From Bryobacterales bacterium (GTDB taxonomy: Bacteria; Acidobacteriota; Terriglobia; Bryobacterales; Bryobacteraceae): DNA of 64,000 bases. Shown here piece after piece: positions 55,300 to 63,439 of the stretch. The position numbers were made by a program, and so were the translations under genes. The first letter of the stretch is position 1. Each line of letters starts with the position of its first letter. The stretch lies in contig JADZCM010000022.1 of NCBI GenBank assembly GCA_020851555.1, positions 84,831 to 148,830 of the forward strand, in the 5' to 3' direction. The notes below the pieces were generated by a model. The model saw nothing but the letters and a program-made list of their open reading frames with translations, was not told where the DNA came from and ran no database searches.

Positions 55300-55305
55300 T
55301 ACAAT
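55300..55305 (+). promoter_or_regulatory. -10 hexamer 8 nt before the SDR ATG
   Basis: CGGCTACAAT ends at 55305; ATG is at 55314. It matches the arrangement in front of the AlaC-like gene, so leaderless or nearly leaderless transcription is possible. Confidence 0.45.
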
Positions 55306-55313
55306 CATGACTG

Positions 55314-56081
55314 ATGGCACAGGCCCTGGGAGGGAAGACGGCGCTGGTCACCGGCGCGGGCAAAGGCGTGGGAAGAGGAATCGCCCTGGAGCTGGCGCGC
55401 CGCGGCTGCGACGTGGCCGTGAACGACCTGGTGGCGGCGGACGCCGAGTCCACCGCGGCCGAAATCGCCGGCATGGGGCGCGTGTCCCTGGCGGTCCGGG
55501 CGGATGTCGGCGTCGCGGCGGATGTGGACGCCATGTTCGCCAAGGTCCTGGCGGGGTTGCCCAGGCTCGATATTCTGGTGAACAACGCCGGGATTCAGAC
55601 CTGGAAGCCGCTCCTGGAGGTGGAGGAGGAGGAATGGGACCGGGTGATCCGCGTCAACCTCAAGGGCTGCTTCCTCTGTACCCAGCGGGCCGCAAGGCAT
55701 ATGAAGGACCTGGGTTCCGGACGCATCATCAACATCGGTTCCGGCTCAAACAAAGTCGCCTTCCCGAAGCTTGTGGCGTACACCGCCAGCAAGGGCGCCA
55801 TCGAGATGTTCACCAAGGTGGCTGCTCTGGAACTGGCTTCATCCGGAATCACGGTGAATTGCGTCGCCCCGGGCGCGGTGTTGGTGGAGCGGACCAAGCA
55901 GGAGCTGCCTGACTACGCCGGCACTTTTTCGCGTCTCACGCCGCTGGGACGGGTGGGCGTACCGGCGGATATCGGCCGGGCGGTGGCCTTTCTGGCAAGC
56001 GATGAGGCGGAGTTCATTACCGGCCAGACCGTTTGGGTGGATGGGGGACTGTTCACCCGTCCTGCCTGGTCAGCGGAGTAA
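55314..56081 (+). CDS. Short-chain dehydrogenase/reductase
   Basis: 255-residue NAD(P)-dependent SDR of the classical type. It has TGAGKGVGRGIALEL for cofactor binding, VNNAGIQTWKP and the catalytic YTASKGAI with Tyr-x3-Lys plus an upstream Ser in IGSGSNK. The C-terminal FITGQTVWVDGG is typical. It probably oxidises or reduces a sugar or polyol. It is followed by a Gfo/Idh/MocA-type enzyme after 16 nt, so the two may act in one pathway. Confidence 0.92.
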   Translation: MAQALGGKTALVTGAGKGVGRGIALELARRGCDVAVNDLVAADAESTAAEIAGMGRVSLAVRADVGVAADVDAMFAKVLAGLPRLDILVNNAGIQTWKPLLEVEEEEWDRVIRVNLKGCFLCTQRAARHMKDLGSGRIINIGSGSNKVAFPKLVAYTASKGAIEMFTKVAALELASSGITVNCVAPGAVLVERTKQELPDYAGTFSRLTPLGRVGVPADIGRAVAFLASDEAEFITGQTVWVDGGLFTRPAWSAE

Positions 56082-56097
56082 GGCGACGGAGGGGTCT

Positions 56098-57405
56098 ATG
56101 AGCGAAACCAGCAATGTAACTCGAAGAAGCCTGTTGTCGAGCGGCGCGGTTCTGACGGCGGCGCCCGCCATCCTGGCGCAGCGAAACGCGAACGACCGCA
56201 TGGGCGTCGCGGTGGTGGGGGTCGGCACGCGCGGCATTTATCTGCTCGAGCGGGCACAGGCGGCGCCCAATACCGAGATCCGGGTGATCTCGGACCTGTA
56301 CGACAACAACATCGAGCGCGCCCAGAGCGCGTGCCAGAACCGCCAGGTCCAGATCATCAAGGACTGGGAGAAAGCGGTCTCTTCGCCCGACGTCGACGCG
56401 GTTTTCATCGCTACGCCGGACTTCTGGCACGCGCCGATGGCCATTCGCGCCGCTGAAAACAAGAAGCACGTCTACGTGGAGAAGGCGTTGTGCCGGACGC
56501 TGCCCGAGGCCAAAGCCATTCGCAAAGCCGTGCGGGACAACAAGGTGGTGCTTCAACTCGGCCACCACCAGAACAGCGATCCTTACTTCATCAAAGCCCG
56601 GGAGATCTATCAGTCGGGACAGCTCGGCAAGGTGACGCTGGCGCGCACCTATATCGACCGCACGAATGCCTGGCCCGAGTGGCAGTTTTACACCGCCTAC
56701 GATATTCAGCAGCTTCCAAAGAATGCCTCGCCGCAGACCATCGACTGGGAGCGCTGGATAGCCAACGCCCCGAAGATACCGTTCAACGCCGAGCGGTTCT
56801 TCCGCTGGCGCTGCTGGTGGGAGTACGGCACGGGCATCGCGGGGGATCTGCTGAGCCACCAGTGGGACGGCATCAACATGATTCTGGGGATGGGGATCCC
56901 CGAGGCCGTCCAGACGATGGGCGGCCTCTATTTCTGGAAAGAGGACCGCGAGGTCCCCGACCAGTGGCACACCTTTTTCGAGTACCCCAAAAAGGACCTC
57001 AACCTCACCTTCGCCTGCACCTTCCACAACCGGCACCACGGCACGAATACCTACATCTTCGGCCGCGAGGCCACGCTCGAAGTGGAGACGGCATGGTGCC
57101 GGCTCTACGGCGGCGAGTGGAAGCCCGAGTACGCCAAGAAACTGGCCGATGCGCGCACCGAGGCAAAGGCCGCGGGCCGGCCGCCGGGAGACGCCGTGGT
57201 GCCGCCGGACTATTCGATGAAGCGTGGGGAAGTCCAGGTGACGGACCACATGCGCGACTTCATCGACTGCATTCGCTCCGGCCAGACTCCGCGGTGCGGC
57301 ATGGACCGCGCCTGGGAGGAAGCCGTGACCGTGGTGATGTCGGTCGAATCCTACTTCCGGGAGCGCAAGGTGAAGTGGGATCCGGTCAACGAGCAGGTCG
57401 TCTGA
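56098..57405 (+). CDS. Tat-type Gfo/Idh/MocA oxidoreductase
   Basis: 435 residues from ATG 56098, with GGAGGGG upstream. The N-terminus MSETSNVTRRSLLSSGAV looks like a Tat signal (TRRSLL). The nucleotide-binding VAVVGVGTRGIYLLE, DAVFIATPDFWHAPMA and VEKALCRT (EKP-like motif) follow. The C-terminal domain is of the GFO_IDH_MocA_C type and carries TDHMRDFIDCIRSG. It is probably exported and acts on a sugar or cyclitol. The frame is open further upstream inside the SDR gene, but not coding. Confidence 0.9.
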   Translation: MSETSNVTRRSLLSSGAVLTAAPAILAQRNANDRMGVAVVGVGTRGIYLLERAQAAPNTEIRVISDLYDNNIERAQSACQNRQVQIIKDWEKAVSSPDVDAVFIATPDFWHAPMAIRAAENKKHVYVEKALCRTLPEAKAIRKAVRDNKVVLQLGHHQNSDPYFIKAREIYQSGQLGKVTLARTYIDRTNAWPEWQFYTAYDIQQLPKNASPQTIDWERWIANAPKIPFNAERFFRWRCWWEYGTGIAGDLLSHQWDGINMILGMGIPEAVQTMGGLYFWKEDREVPDQWHTFFEYPKKDLNLTFACTFHNRHHGTNTYIFGREATLEVETAWCRLYGGEWKPEYAKKLADARTEAKAAGRPPGDAVVPPDYSMKRGEVQVTDHMRDFIDCIRSGQTPRCGMDRAWEEAVTVVMSVESYFRERKVKWDPVNEQVV

Positions 57406-57439
57406 CCGGCGGGAGCGGCCTCCCGGTCCGCCGGGCGGC

Positions 57440-57775
57440 TCACTTCGGCCGCGCCACGCTGAGCTTGCCGTCGCCGCCGCCGGAGGGCTTGACGCTGCCG
57501 GTGAGACGGCCGTTCTCCTGGACGCACGCGACCACATAGACCTGGTCGGCGGTGACTTCAAACGACAGGCGGTTCCCCGACAGCTTTCCGTTCTGGACCG
57601 GGTAGACGTCGCCGCCGGCGGCGATGGATCCGGTAACGGCATCGCCCTTCTGCTCCAGGGTCAGCGTCACCTGGAACACACCGGCCGGAATCTCGACGGT
57701 GCCGGCCCACTGGCCCGCGAAGTCGGCCGCGCCGAGCGCAACCGCCGCCAGCAGACAAAGTATGAAGGTCCTCAT
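57440..57775 (-). CDS. Exported 111-residue beta protein of unknown function
   Basis: Signal peptide (MRTFILCLLAAVALGA) and a ~93-residue mature part. It has a lipocalin-like/beta-barrel pattern (FAGQWAGTVEIPAG, LTLEQKGDAVTGSI, GRLTGSVKP). It resembles the C-terminal module of the SelA-like protein at 53639-55201. A TATACT -10-like element is at 57804-57799 and an AGGAGAA ribosome-binding site just before the ATG. Function unknown. Confidence 0.75.
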   Translation of the reverse strand: MRTFILCLLAAVALGAADFAGQWAGTVEIPAGVFQVTLTLEQKGDAVTGSIAAGGDVYPVQNGKLSGNRLSFEVTADQVYVVACVQENGRLTGSVKPSGGGDGKLSVARPK

Positions 57776-57851
57776 TCCCGGTTCTCCTGATAAGATGGAG
57801 TATAGCGCACGGCTGTCGTTATGAGCCTCAGAGCGGAGCGCGCTGACCTTG

Positions 57852-58064
57852 ATGATGATGCCTCGCCCAAACCGCAGGGACTTCGAGGATCTGGAAGCCA
57901 GCCAGATCTACTGCCCCGCCTGCCGGCGCGCGATGCCGGTCCGCAAGCGGCTGCTGCTGGTGCTGCTGGATCGTGAGACCTACGACTACGTGTGCGCCGG
58001 CTGCGGCGCCCCGGTCGGCAAGAAAGAAGAACCCCTCTCGCGTCCTGCGGCGAGGCCGCGGTAA
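57852..58064 (+). CDS. Small zinc-ribbon protein
   Basis: About 70 residues with two CxxC pairs, YCPACRRAMP and YVCAGCGAPVG. The spacing of ~29 residues is consistent with a structural zinc ribbon. Several ATG codons in a row (57852-57860) and a TTG at 57849 leave the start unsettled. It lies 36 nt upstream of the diiron-domain gene and may be co-expressed with it. Function unknown. Confidence 0.65.
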   Translation: MMMPRPNRRDFEDLEASQIYCPACRRAMPVRKRLLLVLLDRETYDYVCAGCGAPVGKKEEPLSRPAARPR

Positions 58065-58100
58065 CCTGGATTCCTGGACTGTATTCAGAGGAGGCAGACA

Positions 58101-58820
58101 GTGTTCAAGGTGGATGAGATCGGGCCGGACGTGTATCGTCTCTCGGCCTATGTTTCCAGAATCGACTTGCAGTTCAACCACTTTTTGATCAAGGATGACG
58201 AGCCGCTGCTGTGCCACGCCGGACTCAACCGCTTCTTTCCGGAACTGTGGGAGGCGGTCGCCAGAGTGACGGAGCCTTCGGGCCTGCGCTGGGTCGCCTT
58301 CAGTCACTTCGAGTCGGATGAATGCGGCGCACTGAATCACTGGCTGGAGATTGCGCCCGGCGCCCGGCCGGTTTGCGGCATGCTCGGCGCGCAGGTCAGC
58401 GTCAACGATTTCGCCATCCGGGAAGCGCGCGGGCTTATGGACGGCGAGGTTCTGGCGACGGGAAAGCGGCGTTACCGTTTCTGTTCGACGCCGCACGTTC
58501 CGCACGGCTGGGACGCTGGAATGCTGTTTGAGGAGAGCAGCCGGACGCTATTCTGTTCCGACCTCTGCCACCACATGGGGGACGTGGAGCCCTTGACCTC
58601 CCAGGATGTGGTGGGGCGATCGGTGAAAGCCATGGAGGCGATGCAGGCGGGTCCCCTCGCCGGCTACCTGCCGTACACTTCCAGGACGCAGTCGATCATG
58701 GACAAGCTGGCAGCGCTGGCGCCGCACACGCTCGCCGTCATGCACGGCTCCAGCTTCACCGGAGACGGGGCAAAGGCTCTCCAGGAGCTGGCCGGCGCGT
58801 ACAAGACAATATTCGGCTGA
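58101..58820 (+). CDS. Standalone ODP/flavodiiron-type diiron domain protein
   Basis: 239 residues, GTG start at 58101 with GAGGAGG upstream. The metallo-beta-lactamase-like fold carries HFESDECG at residues 69-76, the H-x-E-x-D-E metal motif of flavodiiron proteins. Further ligand-like residues lie in STPHVPHGWDAG, FCSDLCHHMG and VMHGSSF. No flavodoxin domain is attached, so FMN must come from a partner if it reduces O2 or NO. It could also be an O2/NO sensor. Confidence 0.82.
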   Translation: MFKVDEIGPDVYRLSAYVSRIDLQFNHFLIKDDEPLLCHAGLNRFFPELWEAVARVTEPSGLRWVAFSHFESDECGALNHWLEIAPGARPVCGMLGAQVSVNDFAIREARGLMDGEVLATGKRRYRFCSTPHVPHGWDAGMLFEESSRTLFCSDLCHHMGDVEPLTSQDVVGRSVKAMEAMQAGPLAGYLPYTSRTQSIMDKLAALAPHTLAVMHGSSFTGDGAKALQELAGAYKTIFG

Positions 58821-58865
58821 CGGTACGGGCGGGCCGGAAGATCGCTGTACGCCGCCGGCCGTGTC

Positions 58866-59927
58866 TCACCGCGTTTCCGGCGAACCGGCCGCGCCGAGGC
58901 TGGCCGGGTCATATGTCATCTCCGCGGAACCGACCTTGGCCACCATGACCTTCCGGGCGCCGGCGGCATAGGGCACGCCTACGATCTTCCCGCTCAACAC
59001 GCCCTCGGCGACTGCCAGTTGATCATCCACGTACTGCTTGTCCAGCGGTTTGCCGTTGACCGGCGGCTTGCCCCTGGCGCCCATGGAGATCTGGTAGAAA
59101 TGCCCGGGCAGGATGGCCGGGTTGTCCAGCGGCTTGAGTACGGCCTGCAAGTGGCGCACGCTCTCGGCGTAGCGTGCGATGGAGCCGAAATGCGCCCACA
59201 CCAGGCCGGAACCGATGGCGTCGCTGGTCAGGACCATGTTGTTTTCCGTGTCCAGGAATCCCAGCGAGCCGGGCGTGTGTCCGGCAAGATCGATAGCCTT
59301 GATCGTGCGGCCGCCTAAGGCGATCTCGCCCACCGCCGTGCCGGAACCGTGTTCGGAAGGGCCGCCGCCCTCCTTGATGGGAACGTAGTTCGGCCCCGCG
59401 TTCCGCGGCCAGTCGAGGTCCGGAAAGTAGATCGTCCGGTCGTTCATCTGGCTGTTCTTGCCGGTGTGGTCGCCGTGGCCGTGGGAGATCGCCACGACGA
59501 AGTCAAGCGGGTTGCTTTTCACGCTGCCGTCGTTGTTGTGGCCCAGCAGGTGGCGCACGACGGTCTTCAGATCGTTCTTGCCCATCTCCTCCGGCGTGTT
59601 CTGGGCCGTGTCCACCAGGAGCGCGCGTTCGGAACCCTCCAGCAGGTACATGGTCGAGCCCTGCGCCGTATTGCCCTGCGGAAGGTAGTTCTCGATGCGC
59701 CAGGTTCTCTGGCCCCGCGCGTTGGTGGCCATCAGGTAGGCCGTGTAGGCTCCCCAGGGATTGGGGCTGGCGAAGCCGGTGCCGACTGCCATCCCCTGCT
59801 CGTTCTTGTGCTCCGGCAGGAAGCCGGGAACCAGCCGGTAGTATTCGATCGCGGGAGGCGCCTGCGCCATCAAGCAGACGCCCGCGAGCCACGCGGCAGT
59901 GCAGACAAATAACAGGCGGCGCATCAT
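58866..59927 (-). CDS. Exported metallo-beta-lactamase fold hydrolase
   Basis: 353 residues with a signal peptide (MMRRLLFVCTAAWLAGVCLMAQA). The zinc motif is ISHGHGDHTG. Further ligand-like positions are LAGHTPGSLGFLD and LPGHFYQI. It belongs to the large MBL superfamily; the substrate cannot be inferred. Its ATG overlaps the stop of the upstream phosphatase gene by 4 nt, so the two are translationally coupled. Confidence 0.88.
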   Translation of the reverse strand: MMRRLLFVCTAAWLAGVCLMAQAPPAIEYYRLVPGFLPEHKNEQGMAVGTGFASPNPWGAYTAYLMATNARGQRTWRIENYLPQGNTAQGSTMYLLEGSERALLVDTAQNTPEEMGKNDLKTVVRHLLGHNNDGSVKSNPLDFVVAISHGHGDHTGKNSQMNDRTIYFPDLDWPRNAGPNYVPIKEGGGPSEHGSGTAVGEIALGGRTIKAIDLAGHTPGSLGFLDTENNMVLTSDAIGSGLVWAHFGSIARYAESVRHLQAVLKPLDNPAILPGHFYQISMGARGKPPVNGKPLDKQYVDDQLAVAEGVLSGKIVGVPYAAGARKVMVAKVGSAEMTYDPASLGAAGSPETR

Positions 59928-61225
59928 TGTACCCGGATGGGCTTGCCCTTGGCGCTGGGGAACTTCACGCCGAGCAGGTTGGCGATGGTTGGCGCGATGT
60001 CGATGACGGAAATACGGCCGGGGTCAACGCCGGCGCGGACGCCGCGCCCGGCAGCGATGAAAATGACATCCATTTGGGCGTCGGTGGCCAGGTAGCCGTG
60101 GGCGCCGGCCCGCTGCGGCGGCGCGGCGGTTACGGGCCCCCCCGTGGCGCCGGAGAAGGCATAGCCGTCCTTGGCCACGAGCAGGAGCTGGTACATTTGC
60201 GGATCCTGGTCCGGCTGGGCCAAACCCAGGGCGGAGAAGCCGCCGGGCGCGATGATGCGCTCGATTCCTTCGACGCCTTCCAAAGTCTGAATGGTCTTCG
60301 GAACCAGTTCCGCGGCCTGCGACTGGTCCAGGTAGACATAGGCGGAACCGCCCTCCGGCAGCACGTACACCTTGTCGCCGAGACCCGCCGCGGCCAGGGC
60401 GACGGCAGGACGGACCTGTTTCGTGTAGCCTTTGAAGCCGTGATCGGAAACCACAATCAGGGTGGTGCGGTCGCTCATACCCGCGTCCCGGATTGCCGCT
60501 GCCACTCGCGCGACACAGCCATCCAGAAAGGCGGTGGCGGCGGTGGCGGGAAGGCCGGCGGGTCCGGACCCGTGGGAAACCGAGTCGAGGGTCAGCAGGT
60601 GCAGCAGCAGCAGGTTCGGTTTGTGCTCGTGAATCAGATAGACCGCGGCGGTGGTCCAGATCTGGTCACGAAACGCGATGTTCGCCTTGGAGAAGCTCTC
60701 GACGTCAGCGGCGGTGATGACCCCTTTGGCGATCATCTCGCGCTCCACGGGCCCCGCCGGCGACGCCCATTCGCTGAACGGGTATGTGATGGTGGGGGCG
60801 TTGTTGATGGCCACCCAGTCGATTTGCGCGGTGGTAAGCCCGGCCCGGAAAACCGCGTCGTAGACGGTGGGAGCGTGCACCATCTTCTCCTTATCGAGCA
60901 TCGGATCAACCTTGACGGGCGGCCAGCTTCCGGTCTTCAGAATGGTCCCGTTCGCCAGCAGGCCGTGTTCGCCGGCTAAGACGCCGGTAACCATGCTGGT
61001 GTGGACGGGCCAGGTCACCGTGGGATTGATGCTGGTCATGCGCGCATAGACGCCTTCCTTCATCAAGCGGCGCAGCGTGGGGATGGGAAGCCGCGGGTCG
61101 TCCAGAGCATAGGCGGGAAGGCCGTCGAGGCTGATGACCACGACCATATGGTCCTTGGCAGGCGTTTGCGCAAAGACGAGAACAGACAGAGCAAAGACCG
61201 CTATCAGTTTGAGCGCCAGTTTCAT
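59924..61225 (-). CDS. Exported alkaline phosphatase/nucleotide pyrophosphatase-type protein
   Basis: 433 residues starting at ATG 61225. Signal peptide MKLALKLIAVFALSVLVFAQ. Alkaline-phosphatase superfamily features: VVVISLDGLPAYAL with the first metal Asp, NPTVTWPVHTSMVTG with the Thr nucleophile, VSDHGFKGYTK and AGAHGYLATDAQMDVIF. Resembles Type I phosphodiesterase/nucleotide pyrophosphatase enzymes. A TAGAAT element ends 10 nt before the ATG. A longer upstream frame exists, but it includes the tRNA region and is not coding. Confidence 0.87.
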   Translation of the reverse strand: MKLALKLIAVFALSVLVFAQTPAKDHMVVVISLDGLPAYALDDPRLPIPTLRRLMKEGVYARMTSINPTVTWPVHTSMVTGVLAGEHGLLANGTILKTGSWPPVKVDPMLDKEKMVHAPTVYDAVFRAGLTTAQIDWVAINNAPTITYPFSEWASPAGPVEREMIAKGVITAADVESFSKANIAFRDQIWTTAAVYLIHEHKPNLLLLHLLTLDSVSHGSGPAGLPATAATAFLDGCVARVAAAIRDAGMSDRTTLIVVSDHGFKGYTKQVRPAVALAAAGLGDKVYVLPEGGSAYVYLDQSQAAELVPKTIQTLEGVEGIERIIAPGGFSALGLAQPDQDPQMYQLLLVAKDGYAFSGATGGPVTAAPPQRAGAHGYLATDAQMDVIFIAAGRGVRAGVDPGRISVIDIAPTIANLLGVKFPSAKGKPIRVQ

Positions 61226-61307
61226 GACAGGCACAATTCTACAACAGTACGCCGTCCGGCTTGCCCGGAAGGTGGCGGCGGAGGCCATCGGGCGCCGACC
61301 AGGGGTC

Positions 61308-61324
61308 CGCCCTGCCGTAGGGCG
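61308..61324. repeat. GC-rich hairpin, second copy of REP-like unit
   Basis: CGCCCT-GCCGT-AGGGCG resembles the hairpin at 31161-31177 (15/17 identical). A second perfect hairpin, GTCCGGCC-CCCT-GGCCGGAC, lies at 61340-61359. Neither is followed by a T-tract. Confidence 0.35.
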
Positions 61325-61431
61325 GGCGCCCTCGCCCGCGTCCGGCCCCCTGGCCGGACACCTGCTTACGGACGGATTACGGACTGACACCCTTGGAACC
61401 GGCCTCGGGAAGCAGGGGCCGGCGTGTTCAC

Positions 61432-61437
61432 TATAAT
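61432..61437 (+). promoter_or_regulatory. -10 element of the tRNA-Leu gene
   Basis: A consensus TATAAT lies 48 bp before the tRNA 5' end. No good -35 at 17 bp is evident. Confidence 0.5.
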
Positions 61438-61485
61438 GAGGCTGAAGGAGCGAAGTCCGGCCGGCGCGGCTGCGGCCGGCGGCGC

Positions 61486-61574
61486 GCCCGGGTGGCGAAA
61501 TCGGCAGACGCAAAGGACTTAAAATCCTTTGGTGGGCAACCACCGTGTGGGTTCGACCCCCACCCCGGGCACCA
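61486..61574 (+). tRNA. tRNA-Leu (anticodon UAA)
   Basis: 89-nt class II tRNA. Acceptor GCCCGGG (61486-61492) pairs with CCCGGGC (61564-61570), then A and encoded CCA. The anticodon arm AAGGA-CTTAAAA-TCCTT gives UAA. A long variable arm and the T-arm GGGTTCGACCCCC follow. Its 3' end is probably the attachment site of the neighbouring element, because the integrase gene starts 37 bp downstream. Confidence 0.95.
61550..61574. other. Probable attachment site (left) within the tRNA 3' end
   Basis: Tyrosine recombinases often target the T-arm and acceptor of a tRNA. Here the tRNA is intact, and the element would lie to its right. The matching right-hand copy is not in the window, so the exact core and the element's length are unknown. 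Confidence 0.4.
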
Positions 61575-61610
61575 ATCAATTCAACAAGTTAGATGGACTT
61601 CTGAGGTACG

Positions 61611-62747
61611 TCAGACGACCCTCTGCGGAGCGGCCTGTGTCACTATAGTGCCACTCGCAGCGTCGGCCTTCTTCTTTGCCGTCCCCTGGTGGTACTCGTG
61701 CAGTCGCTGTGCTGTGTCCTTCAGGTCCGCCCCGCTGACGATGTTGTAGCGGTCGACGACCGAGCGGGTCTTGTGCCCGCTGATGCGCATGGCGACTACT
61801 TCTGGCACTCCGGCACGGATCAGGTTCCTCACCCCGGTCCTGCGCAGGTCGTGAAACAGCTTAGCCGGCTTCCCAGTCTCTTCGTCACCCCGCCACACCC
61901 CAGCCTTGAAGCACGCGGTAGCCCAGGAGTCCTTGAAGTCGAGAATCCGCTGACCCTCACGGAAGAAGACCCACGGGCAATCGGGGTACTTCTCGTCTCG
62001 GATCGCCCGCTGCATGGCGAGAACCTCGTAGAGTTCCGGTAGCAGTGCAATCACCCGGCCTTCGTCGTTCTTCGTCTCGCCGGGCTGAAGTACGACCGCC
62101 TGCTCGATCAGGTCCACCTGCGCCCACCGTAACATGAGGATCTCGCCTCTGCGGCAGTCGGTATGGTATGCGAACGTCACCACCGGCCTGACCTCTGGCG
62201 GCAGTTCCTTCAAGATCGCCTCGTAGTGCTCATGCTCGAAGAACCCTTTGCGGACGTTGTTCTCCTGGAGCGCAGGGATGTGCGGAACTCTCTGGGCCTT
62301 AGGCGGCGTGGCCTCCGCCCCCAAGTTCAGCGCACGCCGCAGCAAGGCAAGCTCCCGGTTGATGGTCGCATTCTTCGCTCCCGCTGTCTGCCGCATGTCG
62401 ATGAAGGCTCGAACGTGATCCGTGGTGAGGCTCGACGCCTTCAGCTTGCCGAAGAAGGGCCGTACCCGTAGGTTGACCTTCCCCTCGCACCACTCGACGC
62501 CCTTGGCGTTGACGCGGTAGTCCGGAATCAGGTCGTCCAGCAGGTCGCCGATGGTCGCGCCGCGCAGAACGGCCCGCGTGCCCATCAGCCTGCGCAATCG
62601 TTCCTGTTCATAGGCCCAGTCTTGCGCGTCCTGCTTCGTGCCGACGATGGTCTGGTTCTTGGTGATCTGCTTTCCCGTCTCCGGGTCGTAGCCCATGAAG
62701 ACGCGGACTATCCACTTCTTCCTGCCCCGTGCATAGATCCGTGCCAT
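61611..62747 (-). CDS. Tyrosine recombinase (phage-type integrase)
   Basis: 378 residues. The N-terminal AP2-like arm-binding segment (GRKKWIVRVFMGYDPETGKQ) is followed by a SAM-like core-binding domain at ~65-165. The catalytic domain carries the expected residues: Arg199 (TDCRRGE), Lys226, His299 and Arg302 (LFHDLRRT), His325 (SGHKT) and Tyr334 (DRYNIV). The enzyme should be active. Its C-terminal end faces the tRNA-Leu 3' end, the usual arrangement for integrative elements. Confidence 0.95.
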   Translation of the reverse strand: MARIYARGRKKWIVRVFMGYDPETGKQITKNQTIVGTKQDAQDWAYEQERLRRLMGTRAVLRGATIGDLLDDLIPDYRVNAKGVEWCEGKVNLRVRPFFGKLKASSLTTDHVRAFIDMRQTAGAKNATINRELALLRRALNLGAEATPPKAQRVPHIPALQENNVRKGFFEHEHYEAILKELPPEVRPVVTFAYHTDCRRGEILMLRWAQVDLIEQAVVLQPGETKNDEGRVIALLPELYEVLAMQRAIRDEKYPDCPWVFFREGQRILDFKDSWATACFKAGVWRGDEETGKPAKLFHDLRRTGVRNLIRAGVPEVVAMRISGHKTRSVVDRYNIVSGADLKDTAQRLHEYHQGTAKKKADAASGTIVTQAAPQRVV

Positions 62748-62748
62748 T

Positions 62749-63288
62749 TCAGCCTTCCTTCCGGGTCCGACGAGGCAGGGAAACCACGTCCCAGTTCCGG
62801 GCCTCGAACGCGAGGTGGACGTGCTTCACCGCAGGGTCCGACGCGTAGGCGTCGCGGTCCTTCTGGGTCATCTTCCAGTCGTCGACCTTCCTGTCGATCC
62901 GCCTGCGGTACTTCCAGTCGTAGTTCTCCAGGCTGGTGAGGTAGAGGTCTGCCTCGCCTGCGGTCTCGACGTAGACTGCGATCCATGGCCTGCACGCGAA
63001 GGCCGCGCAGGCGGCCATGGTAGCTCTCCGATCGTCCTTGCCGCGGCGGTAGTCGAAGAGGTTGACCGACGAGTTCTCTTGGCCGCGCCTCCTGGTGCGA
63101 GCCTTCACGGTGATGCCGAGGCGGTCGCCGGTCGCCGGGTTGAAGGCCACGACGTCGATGCCCGTGTGGTCTACGACAGCCACCTCGAAGCCAGAGCGGG
63201 AGAGCCAGTTCGAGACGACGCGCTCGCCGAAGTCTCCGATGATCTTTTGGTGCCGCGTGCTCTTGCGGATCTGAAGTTCATCCGGCAT
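62749..63288 (-). CDS. PD-(D/E)xK-like nuclease-fold protein of a mobile element
   Basis: 179 residues starting at ATG 63288. GDFGERVVSNWL (Glu22), GIDVVAFN (Asp45) and GITVKAR (Thr60-x-Lys62) match the E...D...xxK layout of Hjc/Mrr-like restriction-fold enzymes. The usual second acidic residue before the Lys is Thr, so activity is uncertain. The remainder (DYRRGKDDRRATMAACAAF and a basic C-terminus) is unique. It overlaps the preceding 53-residue gene by 11 nt and ends 1 nt before the integrase start. These three genes are probably co-transcribed. Confidence 0.7.
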   Translation of the reverse strand: MPDELQIRKSTRHQKIIGDFGERVVSNWLSRSGFEVAVVDHTGIDVVAFNPATGDRLGITVKARTRRRGQENSSVNLFDYRRGKDDRRATMAACAAFACRPWIAVYVETAGEADLYLTSLENYDWKYRRRIDRKVDDWKMTQKDRDAYASDPAVKHVHLAFEARNWDVVSLPRRTRKEG

Positions 63289-63439
63289 GTCGGCCTGCCT
63301 TCTGCTCCGCCCACCGAGCCTGCGCCGCCAGGCGCGCGATCGCCGTTCGCTGCGTGGCCGTGAGCGCCTTCTTCCGCGCCAGGCCGCCGCGCCTTCCAAG
63401 CCGGACCGCCGCCGGGTCCTTCCTGCGTTTCGTGCTCAT
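63278..63439 (-). CDS. 53-residue basic GRRGGLA-type protein
   Basis: A 53-residue, Arg/Ala/Lys-rich protein with RLGRRGGLARKKALTATQ and ARLAAQARW, an alpha-helical pattern seen in small basic proteins of several phyla. It may bind nucleic acids. Its stop lies 10 nt inside the next gene (ATG...TGA overlap), indicating coupled translation with the nuclease-like protein. Start ATG at 63439. Confidence 0.6.
   Translation of the reverse strand: MSTKRRKDPAAVRLGRRGGLARKKALTATQRTAIARLAAQARWAEQKAGRHAG

Noticed and set aside
53639..55585. Selenium/selenocysteine function of the SelA-like enzyme
   Set aside because: The protein has a Tat-type signal and no tRNA-Sec, SelB or SelD gene lies nearby. Relatives of the SelA fold act as lyases on amino-sugar acids.
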